Assembly: GCF_014649955.1 (NCBI RefSeq)
Contig: NZ_BMUA01000002.1
Location: 1 to 64,000, forward strand
Direction: 5' to 3'
Origin: Streptomyces violascens
GTDB taxonomy: Bacteria > Actinomycetota > Actinomycetes > Streptomycetales > Streptomycetaceae
DNA: 64,000 nucleotides
The translations under genes and the position numbers were made by a program. Shown piece by piece: positions 51,160 through 58,997 of the stretch; position 1 is the stretch's first letter; every line of letters begins with the position of its first letter. The notes below the pieces were generated by a model that worked only from the letters and a program-made list of their open reading frames with translations, made no database searches and was not told the DNA's origin.

Positions 51160-52362
51160 TCACGCCAGCCCCAGGGCGAACACCGCGAAGCCCGCCGCGA
51201 GCAGCCCCGCCGCTGCCCGGCGGGCCTTCGTCGCCTTCGTCCAGGGCGCCTCGAAGCCCCGCGCGTAACGGGCGATCAGCACCAGAAGGACCGCGAACAC
51301 CGGCATCCAGGCGAGCCGTTCACCGATCCAGGCCAGGGTGTCGGGCGCGGTGGTCAGCCCCGGCACCCGCCCGGCGAAGGAGGCCGGTACGGCGGCGGCG
51401 AGCATGGCCGTCTGGTGCCAGCACAGGATGGTCATCGCGGACAGGTTGACGACCACGACCGGAGCCCAGAGGGCGGGCTTCTTCAGCCAGTCGGCGATGC
51501 GGTCGCGCAGCAGGACGGCGGCACCGGACTGGGCCGCGGCGAGTGCGAGCACGAGCAGCGACGGCGGATGCGAGTTGGTACGCGCCTCACCGGGCACGCC
51601 GACCATGGACGCCGGGTAGTGGAAGACGACGAGCAGCACGGCGAACAGCAGCGCCCCGCCGCCGAACAACAACCACCCACCCCGGCGCCCGATCCTCTTC
51701 TCCCCCCAGGAGACGCCGAGTTGGTAGGCGAACATCCAGCCGGGCAGGATGTTGACGACCGAGATCCACGACGGCATGGAGTCGGCGTACGGCCCGTAGC
51801 GCAGGAAGTCGACGAGGGCGACGACCGCGAGCAGCGGAGCCGCCGCCCACCCGCCGAGTGTGCCCGCCGCCCGGACGCAGTAGGGCGTGAGCGCGGTGAC
51901 GCCGACGTACACCCCCACGAACCACAGGGGCTGGATCACGAGCGTGGACCCGGTACGCAGGGTGTCGTGGGACACGCCGAGCGCGGACAGGACCGGGATC
52001 ATCGCCGCCCAGACGGCGGTGACACCGAGCACGGGCCGCCCGAGCCGGGCAACGCGCCCCTTGAGCCACTGGGCGGTCGATCCTTTCCTCCGACGGAAGG
52101 ACAGCACGGAGGCGTAGCCGCCCACGAGGAAGAAGATGCCGAGCATCTGCAGGAACCAGCCGGCCGGGGCGAAGCCCGGGAAGGAGGAGAGCGGGCTGGC
52201 GTTGTGCAGGGCGCCGGCGCTGTCGAGGGTGAACCCGCCGAGCAGCCAGTGCCCGGTCGGCACGGCGAGCAGCGCGAGGGCGCGCAGCCCGTCGATGGCG
52301 CGGTCGCGGTGAACGGGCGTCCTGTGTTCAATGTCCGCGACGGCCCTGGTCAAGGCGCTCAT
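51160..52362 (-). CDS. Membrane acyltransferase (OafA/YrhL type)
   Basis: 400 residues with about ten membrane helices. The N-terminal signature is RDRAIDGLRALALLAVPTGH, with His39 likely catalytic, followed by FFLVGGYASVLSFRRRK. Other helices include GWLLFGGGALLFAVLLVVFH. Acyltransferase-3 family members transfer acetyl or other acyl groups to sugars or peptidoglycan on the outer face. ATG 52362 has GGGAG seven bases upstream and overlaps the stop of the upstream DUF1023 gene (ATGA, 52359-52362), so translation is coupled. The substrate may relate to that hydrolase, but this is only a guess. Confidence 0.85.
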   Translation of the reverse strand: MSALTRAVADIEHRTPVHRDRAIDGLRALALLAVPTGHWLLGGFTLDSAGALHNASPLSSFPGFAPAGWFLQMLGIFFLVGGYASVLSFRRRKGSTAQWLKGRVARLGRPVLGVTAVWAAMIPVLSALGVSHDTLRTGSTLVIQPLWFVGVYVGVTALTPYCVRAAGTLGGWAAAPLLAVVALVDFLRYGPYADSMPSWISVVNILPGWMFAYQLGVSWGEKRIGRRGGWLLFGGGALLFAVLLVVFHYPASMVGVPGEARTNSHPPSLLVLALAAAQSGAAVLLRDRIADWLKKPALWAPVVVVNLSAMTILCWHQTAMLAAAVPASFAGRVPGLTTAPDTLAWIGERLAWMPVFAVLLVLIARYARGFEAPWTKATKARRAAAGLLAAGFAVFALGLA

Positions 52363-53402
52363 CGAGCATCTCCCGTGGCGATGGCGGCGAAGGCGTTGAG
52401 GGACTCGGTGCCGGGGGCGAAGTAGCCGGTGTGACCCTTGGCGTCGGCGGCGGGCACGCGGCGGGCGCCGAAGGACGGGTCGGTGGGGTCGGTGCCGTGG
52501 CCGAGCCCCGCGAACTCGACGTGCGGCACGTCGTCGATCCAGTCCGTGGGGTTCTTCGCGGCCCACACCCGGGCGTCGGTGCCCAGATCGTCCACGGTGT
52601 CGGCGCGCATGCCGGGGGAGCCGAGCGCGACGATGTCCGAGGCGTCGGTGTCCCCCGCGGCGAGCCCGCACACCACGGAGCCGTAGCTGTGGCAGAACAG
52701 CACGGGGTCGGGCGCGCCGACCGCGTCGAGCCCCTCGGTGAGCCGGCTCAGCCGCTCGGCCCCCGCCTCGGCGAGCTTCCCGGCCGCGGCGTCGAGCCCG
52801 ACCCCGACGGGGGTGGTGTACCCGGCCCACGCGACCACGGCGGTCGCGTCGTGCGTGGCGTCGCGCAGCGAGGCGGCCATGCCGGCGGGGGTGCCGTAGG
52901 GGTCGTTCGTGCGGTCGAAGGTGGCGGCGTCGATGTCGGATCCGGGCACGATGACGGAGACGTGGGCGGCGTCGTCCAACTCCCCGTAAACTTCGGCCAC
53001 TTGACCCCGACCCCGGGAGTCGAAGGCGAGGATCTGCCGCGACGGCTCGGCGAGCCGCGCGAACCGGGGGTCACGGGTGGCCGATATGGCCAGCCGATTC
53101 GCTTGGTACCGCAGGTGTACGGGGGCGCCGTCGAGGTTCCCGACGACCTCGGGGTGCCGCCGGACCAGCGTCTGCTGCTCCGCCTCGCTCAACCCGGCGA
53201 AGAACAGGGCGACTTCCCGGGGGGTCGCGCTCGCGGGGTCGGGCAGGGGGCGCCCGATCACGGTGTCGGCCCGCCAGGCGGCGGCGCCGGGCGGGGGCCC
53301 GGTGACGGCCTCCTGCGCATCGGCCGTGGCCCACCCCGCGGTGCCGGCGATGGCGGTGACCACCAACGCGGAGGCGACCATTGCCCTTCGGAACCGATGC
53401 AT
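52359..53402 (-). CDS. Secreted alpha/beta hydrolase (DUF1023 type)
   Basis: 347 residues from ATG 53402 with GGAAGGGAAG upstream. Signal peptide (MHRFRRAMVASALVVTAIAG, then ATADA). DUF1023 signature: VVGNLDGAPVHLRYQANRLA, AFDSRGRGQVAEVYGELDDA, VIVPGSDIDAATFDR, the nucleophile elbow LFCHSYGSVVCGLAAGD (GxSxG variant), VALGSPGMRA, and the C-terminal GHTGYFAPGTESLNAFAAIA with the catalytic His. The fold is an esterase-like hydrolase acting outside the membrane. It overlaps the downstream acyltransferase gene. A paralogue lies at 56858-58069. Confidence 0.87.
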   Translation of the reverse strand: MHRFRRAMVASALVVTAIAGTAGWATADAQEAVTGPPPGAAAWRADTVIGRPLPDPASATPREVALFFAGLSEAEQQTLVRRHPEVVGNLDGAPVHLRYQANRLAISATRDPRFARLAEPSRQILAFDSRGRGQVAEVYGELDDAAHVSVIVPGSDIDAATFDRTNDPYGTPAGMAASLRDATHDATAVVAWAGYTTPVGVGLDAAAGKLAEAGAERLSRLTEGLDAVGAPDPVLFCHSYGSVVCGLAAGDTDASDIVALGSPGMRADTVDDLGTDARVWAAKNPTDWIDDVPHVEFAGLGHGTDPTDPSFGARRVPAADAKGHTGYFAPGTESLNAFAAIATGDAR

Positions 53403-53799
53403 GCCGCGACTTCCCTTCCTCGTGTCCGTCTCCTGACGAGGGGAAGGTAGGAAGGGGATGGGGCGCGGGGCGTCACACCGGGGGGCCAGGTGGGGGGTGG
53501 TACCTGGGTAGGGGGTGGGTCGTTTCTCCCGGCATGCGAGCTGCCGCAGGCCGAAGACGCCGGTACTGGCCGGCGCCAACCCTGCTGGGGCGCGGGCAAC
53601 TGCGCGACCAGCCACGCATGGTCCGCGGCCGAAAGCAGTCCCACCCTGCACGGGGCCCCGGGGGGGGGGGCAGCGCCCCCGGCAGCGGACTTCAGCCCCT
53701 TCCCGCCCCCGGCGGGTTTCGGGGAGGGGCGGGGTGGGGCGCCTCTCGGGGGCTGGGGCGAGCCCCCAGGGCATCTGGCCGTACCCCGAGGGGTCCGGG
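53403..53799. other. Non-coding gap with dispersed repeat and poly-G run
   Basis: 397 bases with no supportable gene. Contents: the dispersed repeat copy at 53587-53630, a run of eleven G at 53660-53670 which is a likely slippage site, and GC-rich inverted stretches that might terminate the leftward DUF1023 upstream region. The two-component regulator ends at 53800. Confidence 0.5.
53587..53630 (+). repeat. Dispersed repeat, copy 5
   Basis: GGGGCGCGGGCAACTGCGCG then ACCAGCCACGCATGGTCCGC; differs from copy 1 at few positions. Confidence 0.8.
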
Positions 53800-54483
53800 C
53801 TAGCCCGGGTCGCCGGGGCGGACCACCCCCGCCTCGTAGGCGAAGATCACCGCCTGGGCCCGGTCCCGGAGGCCGAGCTTCGCCAGGACCCGCCCGATGT
53901 GCGTCTTCACGGTCTGCTCCGCCAGCACCAGCCGTCCCGCGATCTCCTGGTTGGAAAGCCCCCGGGCAATCAGCTCGAGCACCTCCGTCTCCCGCGGCGT
54001 GAGCCCATTGAGGCGCAACGCCGCTGCCCCCCGCCGCGGAGCGGGCCGCTGCGCCGCGAAGTCCGCGATGAGCCGCCGCGTCACGGAGGGGGCGAGGAGG
54101 GCCTCCCCGGCCGCCACGACCCGTACCGCCCCGATGAGGTCGGCCGGAGGCGCGTCCTTCAGCAGGAACCCGGACGCCCCGGCCCGCAGCGCCTCGTACA
54201 CGTAGTCGTCGACGTCGAAGGTCGTCAGCATCAGCACCTTCGGCCGGTGGACGACCCCCACCGGCGGGTCCAGGATTTCGCGGGCCGCGGCGAGCCCGTC
54301 CATCTCGGGCATGCGGACGTCCATCAGGACCACGTCCGGGTGGGTGGAGCGGGCCACCTCGACCCCGGCACGGCCGTCGGGCGCCTCGCCCACCACGTCG
54401 ATGTCGGCCTGCGCCGAGAGCAGCGCGGCGAACCCCGCCCGCACCATGGCCTGGTCGTCGACGATGATCACGCGGATGGTCAA
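53800..54483 (-). CDS. NarL/LuxR-type response regulator
   Basis: 227 residues. TTG 54483 is the start: TTGA overlaps the stop of the kinase gene, so it is translationally coupled. Receiver domain with acid pair IIVDDQ, phospho-acceptor VVLMDVRMP (Asp55), LTTF (Thr87 region) and Lys in FLLKDAPP. The HTH is LTPRETEVLELIARGLSNQE and VLAEQTVKTHIGRVLAKLG. Cytoplasmic DNA-binding partner of the kinase 54480-55769; targets unknown. Confidence 0.92.
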   Translation of the reverse strand: MTIRVIIVDDQAMVRAGFAALLSAQADIDVVGEAPDGRAGVEVARSTHPDVVLMDVRMPEMDGLAAAREILDPPVGVVHRPKVLMLTTFDVDDYVYEALRAGASGFLLKDAPPADLIGAVRVVAAGEALLAPSVTRRLIADFAAQRPAPRRGAAALRLNGLTPRETEVLELIARGLSNQEIAGRLVLAEQTVKTHIGRVLAKLGLRDRAQAVIFAYEAGVVRPGDPG

Positions 54484-55769
54484 CTGGCTTCCTTAGGAGG
54501 GGAGTTCAGAGGGGGAGGGGAATCCAGAGGCAGGCGCGCCGCCACCCGGAAGCCGCCGTCCGGCAGCGGTCCCGTGTCCAGGGACCCGCCGGTCAACCGT
54601 ACGCGTTCCCGCATGCCGACAAGGCCGTGCCCCGTGCCGGAGACCTCAAGGGGCGAAGTGCGGCCCGCCGCCGGGCCGTTGACGACGATCACCGTCAGAT
54701 GCCGGTCGTCGCACGTGACGGAGATACGGGTCGCGGCGCCCGGCGCGTGCCGTACGACATTGGCGAGCGCCTCCTGCACGATCCGGTACGCCGACAGGTC
54801 GACCGCGGGCGGCAGCGCCGGCAGGTCCGCGGCAAGGGAGAGCCTGGCCGGCAGTCCGGCCCGTACCGTCGCCTCGACGAGCTGCTGGAGGCGGTCCACG
54901 CCGGGCTGGGGAGTCCGCTCACCGCCCTCCTCGGCGCTGCCGTCGCTGCGCAGCACCGCGAGCAGGCGCCGCATCTCGCTCAGCGACTCCCGGGCGCTGG
55001 ACGCGATGGACTCGAACTCGCCGCGGGCCGCCTCGTCGAGCCCGGTGAGCCGGTACGGCGCCGAGTCGGCCTGCACGGTGATCACCGACATGTGGTGGGC
55101 CACGACGTCGTGCAGCTCGCGTGCGATTCGGGCGCGTTCCTCCAGGAGGGTGCGCCGGGCGCGCTCGCCCTCGCTGATCGTCTCCTGCTCGGCGAGCGCC
55201 CGCTCGGCCTCCTCCCGGCTGCGTACGGCGCCCGCGAAGGCCAGCATCACGCCGGTGAGCACGAAGAGCAGGACGTAGGTGCTGGTGGAGCCGCTCGGCG
55301 GGAAGATGCCGAGCGCGAGGCTGGCCGCGCCCGTCGTCAGCCACACCGCGACGAGCGTGCGGGTCGTCGCACGCAGCCCGAGGCAGGCCATGAGGACCAC
55401 GTAGCCGACGATCACCGTCGGCGTCCACGGCCAGGGGCGGCCGGCCGTATCGGCGCCGTACAGGAGGAACGCGCCCAGGACGTCGAAGCCGAAGACGATC
55501 ACCCAGGCCACCATCGGCCGGGTCACGGCGAGCAGCAGCGGCACCGTCTGGGCCACTCCCAGCGCCCCGGCCCAGCCGCCGCCCAGCCGGTAGTCGTTGG
55601 CGAGCACGGTGATGGTGACGGGCAGCAGCGCCAGCACGAAGCAGCCGACGACGACATACGGACTCCACCGCTGCCAGCGTCTGGGCGCCTGCGAGAACAG
55701 CGGCCGGGCGGCTTCGGCGGGCGGCCACACCAGGGCGAGCGCGCGGCGGGAGGCGGGTGCGATCTTCAT
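54480..55769 (-). CDS. Sensor histidine kinase (NarL-type partner)
   Basis: 429 residues from ATG 55769. TACGCT at 55779-55784, nine bases upstream, suggests a short or no leader. Five or six membrane helices in the first 180 residues (WSPYVVVGCFVLALLPVTIT, VAWVIVFGFDVLGAFLLYG, TPTVIVGYVVLMACLGL), a coiled coil (RSREEAERALAEQETISEGE), the HisKA_3 box ERARIARELHDVVAHHMSVI (His220) and a complete ATPase domain (QEALANVVRHAPGA with the Asn, GTGHGLVGMRERVRL). Contrast with the degenerate kinase at 23155. Overlaps the regulator gene. The input signal is unknown. Confidence 0.92.
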   Translation of the reverse strand: MKIAPASRRALALVWPPAEAARPLFSQAPRRWQRWSPYVVVGCFVLALLPVTITVLANDYRLGGGWAGALGVAQTVPLLLAVTRPMVAWVIVFGFDVLGAFLLYGADTAGRPWPWTPTVIVGYVVLMACLGLRATTRTLVAVWLTTGAASLALGIFPPSGSTSTYVLLFVLTGVMLAFAGAVRSREEAERALAEQETISEGERARRTLLEERARIARELHDVVAHHMSVITVQADSAPYRLTGLDEAARGEFESIASSARESLSEMRRLLAVLRSDGSAEEGGERTPQPGVDRLQQLVEATVRAGLPARLSLAADLPALPPAVDLSAYRIVQEALANVVRHAPGAATRISVTCDDRHLTVIVVNGPAAGRTSPLEVSGTGHGLVGMRERVRLTGGSLDTGPLPDGGFRVAARLPLDSPPPLNSPPKEAS

Positions 55770-55854
55770 GACCCGGCCAGCGTAGGCAGGACCGGCCCGG
55801 CCGCGCGTCATACCGGGGTGCCACCCGCACCCCGGACCTGGGTATCGGTCCGCC

Positions 55855-55886
55855 GCTCTACAGCTCCGGCGCTCTACAGCTCCGCG
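55855..55886. repeat. 16-bp tandem duplication at a gene end
   Basis: GCTCTACAGCTCCG is repeated twice (with GC and GC after), so the stop codon and last residues of the DUF4429 gene at 55874 are duplicated just beyond its end. Confidence 0.6.
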
Positions 55887-56740
55887 AGCAGCTCCGCCTT
55901 CTTCGCGCTGAACTCGTCGTCCGTGACCAGGCCCGCCCGGTGCAGGTCACCCAGGTGGCGGATCCTTTCAGCGATGTCCGCGGGGTCGCGCCGGTCCGCC
56001 GCGACGCGGACGGCTTGGTGCGGGATGGCGGGGCCGCCTCCGCCCCGTACGGCCGCGAGGACTGCCGCCGCGAACGGCAGGGACTCGTGCACCGGGCCGT
56101 AGCCGAGCCCGAAGACCACGGACGCCGGGTCGCGGTCGGCCTGGGGGGCGGATCCGTCGGCCTCGCGGCGCAGCAGGCGCAGGTGGCCGTCGAAGACCTC
56201 GGGGGAGCGCCACTCGACACCGCTCAGCGCCGCGACCGGGAAGGTCTGGTCGCCGGCCTTCCACTTCTCGGAGGACGCGCCCGTCCAGAACCAGCGGAAG
56301 GTCACCTGCCGGCCGTCGAAGGCGGCCCTGCCGTCGTACGCCTTGAAGTTCAGCGGGGCCTCGGGCGCCGCCACCAGATGGCGCTCCGCGGGTTCGGAGG
56401 CGTCCGGCGGCAAGGCGCCCCGCAGCTCGTCCGCGTAGTACTCGGCGAGCGTCTCGCGCTCGGCCGGAAGCACCAGGCGGTAGGGGTCGCAGGACTCCTT
56501 CAACTGGCCCGCCGCGGCATCCATCAGCGGGTCGGCGCCCGGTCTCGGCACCGCGTGCAGCACCACCGTGCCGCGTTTGCCCGGGGAGAGCGTCACCGAC
56601 TCCAACGCCTCGTGGGGGATGCGTCGTTCACGCAGCGCCTGGAACAGCTTCGGCGCGCGGATCCCCCGTTCGAAGCGGATGAGCACGGAGTCGGACTCGA
56701 ACTCCCAGGTGGCATGAATTCCGGCCAGCACATCACCCAT
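55874..56740 (-). CDS. DUF4429 protein with C-terminal SHOCT domain
   Basis: 288 residues from ATG 56740. TACGAT lies seven bases upstream, hence likely leaderless. Two DUF4429-type halves: VLAGIHATWEFESDSVLIRF with FQALRERRIPHEALESVTLS, and APLNFKAYDGRAAFDGRQVT with FPVAALSGVEWRSP. The C-terminus is the SHOCT motif IAERIRHLGDLHRAGLVTDD and EFSAKKAELLAEL. SHOCT domains mediate oligomerisation in stress-related proteins; DUF4429 is common in Streptomyces and its function is unknown. No membrane segment. Confidence 0.82.
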   Translation of the reverse strand: MGDVLAGIHATWEFESDSVLIRFERGIRAPKLFQALRERRIPHEALESVTLSPGKRGTVVLHAVPRPGADPLMDAAAGQLKESCDPYRLVLPAERETLAEYYADELRGALPPDASEPAERHLVAAPEAPLNFKAYDGRAAFDGRQVTFRWFWTGASSEKWKAGDQTFPVAALSGVEWRSPEVFDGHLRLLRREADGSAPQADRDPASVVFGLGYGPVHESLPFAAAVLAAVRGGGGPAIPHQAVRVAADRRDPADIAERIRHLGDLHRAGLVTDDEFSAKKAELLAEL

Positions 56741-56857
56741 GCGCCTCATCGTAGGCGGCGCACGCCCGCGCGTCCCCCCTCGGAGAAAAGCCCGTCGTCG
56801 CGCGAGCGCTCCGGCGATCCCACGGCGTCTACGCGTGTCAGCCCGCCGGAGTGTTCG

Positions 56858-58069
56858 TCAAGCCGCCGGCCGGTCGGAAATTCCGCTGTCGCACCCGGCG
56901 CCGCCGTCGGCGCAGCCGACCGTCCGGTACGCGCCAACTCCGATGGCGGCGAAGTTGGCGAGGCTCTTGGTGCCGGGCTCGAAATAGCCGGTGTGTCCGA
57001 TGGCCCCGGCCGCCGACAGGACCCGTGCGCCGAAGGCCGCCGAGACCGGGTCGGCGCCGTGGCCGAGGCCCGCGACGTCCAGGTACGGCACGTCCTGGAT
57101 CCAGTCGTCCTTGTCCCGCATCGCCCAGATGCGCGCCGAGGTGTCCAGCTGGGCGGCGTTGCGCACCCGCATGCCGGGGCTGCCGGCCACCGCGATGTCG
57201 TCGACCCGGGGCGGCAGCCGACGCGTCGAGACGCCGCACACCACCGAGCCGTAGCTGTGGCAGAAGAGCTCGACCGAGGACTTCCCCGGAAGCGCGCCCA
57301 CCATCGCGGACAGCCGTACCGCACCGTCCTCGGCCAGTCTGCCGATGGCCGCATCCATACCGAGACCGGCCGGCGCGGTGTAGTCGGCCCAGGCGATCAC
57401 GGCGGTCCGGGTGTCCGGCGCGGCTGCCCGCTCGGCCGCGTACAGCGACTGGGCCATGCCGACCGGGGCGGTGTTCTTCTTGCTGGTCTTCTCGAAGGTC
57501 AGGACGTCGGTGTCGACTCCGGGGACGATCACCGAGACGCGGTCCGCGTGGTCCAGGTCGCCGAAGACCTCCGCGACCCGGCCGGTGTCGGAGGGGTCGA
57601 AGGCGAGGATCTGGCGGCCGTCGTCGAGCAGCGAGTCGAACCGGTGCATCCGGCGGCCCGCCTCCTGGCGGCCGTCGGCGGAGAGCCTGGCGTCGACCAT
57701 GCGTTTTTCCTCGACGGCGCGTGCCTCGGTGAGCGCGACACGGTTGGCCTGGTACCGCAGGGGTACGGGGGCGCCGTTCAGGTTGCCCACGACCAGCGGG
57801 TACTGGTGGGCGAGCGTGCTCTGCTCCGTGGGGGTGAGCGAGCCGAAGAACTGCGCCAGCTGCTGGGCGGTGGCGTCCGCCTTGGGCAGCTTGTGGCCGT
57901 CTATCGTGCCCCGCGCCCAGGCGGCGAGGGCCTTGGAGCGTGGCTCGGAGTCGCCCGCGTGGCCGCGGATCGCCGTCCAGCCGGAGGTCGCGAGCATGAC
58001 GAACACGACGGCGAGCGCGAGCAGCGCGCGCCAGGCGTTCAGTGTGGGGGAGGAGTCGAAGGAAGTCAC
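56858..58069 (-). CDS. Membrane-anchored DUF1023 alpha/beta hydrolase (paralogue)
   Basis: 403 residues from GTG 58069, with TACTGT eight bases upstream (leaderless-type). An N-terminal helix (WRALLALAVVFVMLATSGWT) anchors or exports it. Same DUF1023 signatures as the 52359 gene: VVGNLNGAPVPLRYQANRVA, AFDPSDTGRVAEVFGDLDHA, VIVPGVDTDVLTFEKT, LFCHSYGSVVCGVSTRR, AGSPGMRVRN and GHTGYFEPGTKSLANFAAIG. A Cys pair ends the protein (VGCADGGAGCDSG). The two paralogues lie 5 kb apart on the same strand, separated by the two-component system and the DUF4429 gene. Confidence 0.87.
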   Translation of the reverse strand: MTSFDSSPTLNAWRALLALAVVFVMLATSGWTAIRGHAGDSEPRSKALAAWARGTIDGHKLPKADATAQQLAQFFGSLTPTEQSTLAHQYPLVVGNLNGAPVPLRYQANRVALTEARAVEEKRMVDARLSADGRQEAGRRMHRFDSLLDDGRQILAFDPSDTGRVAEVFGDLDHADRVSVIVPGVDTDVLTFEKTSKKNTAPVGMAQSLYAAERAAAPDTRTAVIAWADYTAPAGLGMDAAIGRLAEDGAVRLSAMVGALPGKSSVELFCHSYGSVVCGVSTRRLPPRVDDIAVAGSPGMRVRNAAQLDTSARIWAMRDKDDWIQDVPYLDVAGLGHGADPVSAAFGARVLSAAGAIGHTGYFEPGTKSLANFAAIGVGAYRTVGCADGGAGCDSGISDRPAA

Positions 58070-58227
58070 TGCTGACCACAGTAGGAGACCCTGGAGGTCC
58101 ACTGGGCTGACAGTGACTCAGATCACGTTTGAGTGAGGTGTGGTCTCACCAAGAGCGCGCGCGGGCGCACGCTCCGTACGTCCGAGGTGCGGTTCCGGCG
58201 TGTCGGCCGTCACCTCCCCGGTGCGGT

Positions 58228-58881
58228 TCAGGCGCGCCAGTCGTCGGCCAGGGCCGGGCCGAGATGGTCCAGATAGCTCGCGGTCAGCTCGCGGATCGCG
58301 GACACGCTGGGGTCCTCGCCCTGCCCCCAGAGCCCGCCCGCCACCCGCATCACGCCGGTGAAGGCGGCCACGGCCACCCGGGGGCGCGGGTCGGCGTCGA
58401 TGTCCAGGCCCTCCCGCTCGGCGATGAGCCCGGCGACCTGCTCCTCCACCGCCGCCGAGCGGCGCAGATGGACCGCGAGCAGCGCCGGGGTCGACTCGAT
58501 CACCTGGTACGTCCGCATGTACAGGGTGACCGGCACCACGGGCGACAGGAGCTCCTCGATGGTGTCCCAGGCCGAGAGCGCCGCACGCCGCATGGCGGTG
58601 AACGGGCCCTCCGCGGGCGGTCGTTGGCGCAGCGCGTCGACGAAGTGCGACTCGATGGCGTCCTGGGCCGCGAAGACCACGGCCTCCTTGTTGGCGAAGT
58701 AGCGGAAGAAGGTGCGCTGCGAGACGTCGACGGCGTCCGCGATCTCGTCGACGGTCGTCTGCTCGTACCCCTTGGTGGTGAAGAGCTCCAGGGCCACCCG
58801 CAGCAGTGCGTCCCGGGTGCGCTGCTTCTTCAGCTCGCGCAGGCCGCCGCTCGGCGCCACGGGCCGCTGCTCCACCGTCAC
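58228..58881 (-). CDS. TetR-family repressor of the adjacent MFS gene
   Basis: 217 residues from GTG 58881, with GAGGA seven bases upstream. HTH in residues about 20-66: KKQRTRDALLRVALELFTTK, TVDEIADAVDVSQRTFFRYF, ANKEAVVF. The ligand domain includes LYMRTYQVIESTPALLAVHL. It is divergent from a DHA2-type exporter; this pairing is the TetR/efflux arrangement in which the exported compound relieves repression. Palindromes in the shared promoter (58915-58990) are the likely sites. Confidence 0.88.
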   Translation of the reverse strand: MTVEQRPVAPSGGLRELKKQRTRDALLRVALELFTTKGYEQTTVDEIADAVDVSQRTFFRYFANKEAVVFAAQDAIESHFVDALRQRPPAEGPFTAMRRAALSAWDTIEELLSPVVPVTLYMRTYQVIESTPALLAVHLRRSAAVEEQVAGLIAEREGLDIDADPRPRVAVAAFTGVMRVAGGLWGQGEDPSVSAIRELTASYLDHLGPALADDWRA

Positions 58882-58914
58882 TTGGCAGTCCTCTTTCAGT
58901 CAATTTGGCGTGTT

Positions 58915-58990
58915 CAGTTTAACTGTGAGCCACGTGACAGCTACCGACTTGTGAAATGGTTTGTCAACTGTCAGCGGCTGACATTAGCCT
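58915..58990. promoter_or_regulatory. Promoter of the MFS gene with palindromic operators
   Basis: Two palindromes: CAGTT-T-AACTG (58915-58925) and TGTCAGC-G-GCTGACA (58969-58983). The second lies in the spacer between TTGTCA (58961-58966) and TAGCCT (58985-58990), with 18-bp spacing. The -10 box ends seven bases before ATG 58998, so the MFS message should be leaderless and repression would be by direct occlusion. Confidence 0.7.
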
Positions 58991-58997
58991 CGATCGC

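Noticed and set aside
53403..53799. Short open frames in both directions in the gap after the DUF1023 gene
   Set aside because: They consist of repeat and poly-G derived Pro/Gly/Arg sequence with no start signal.
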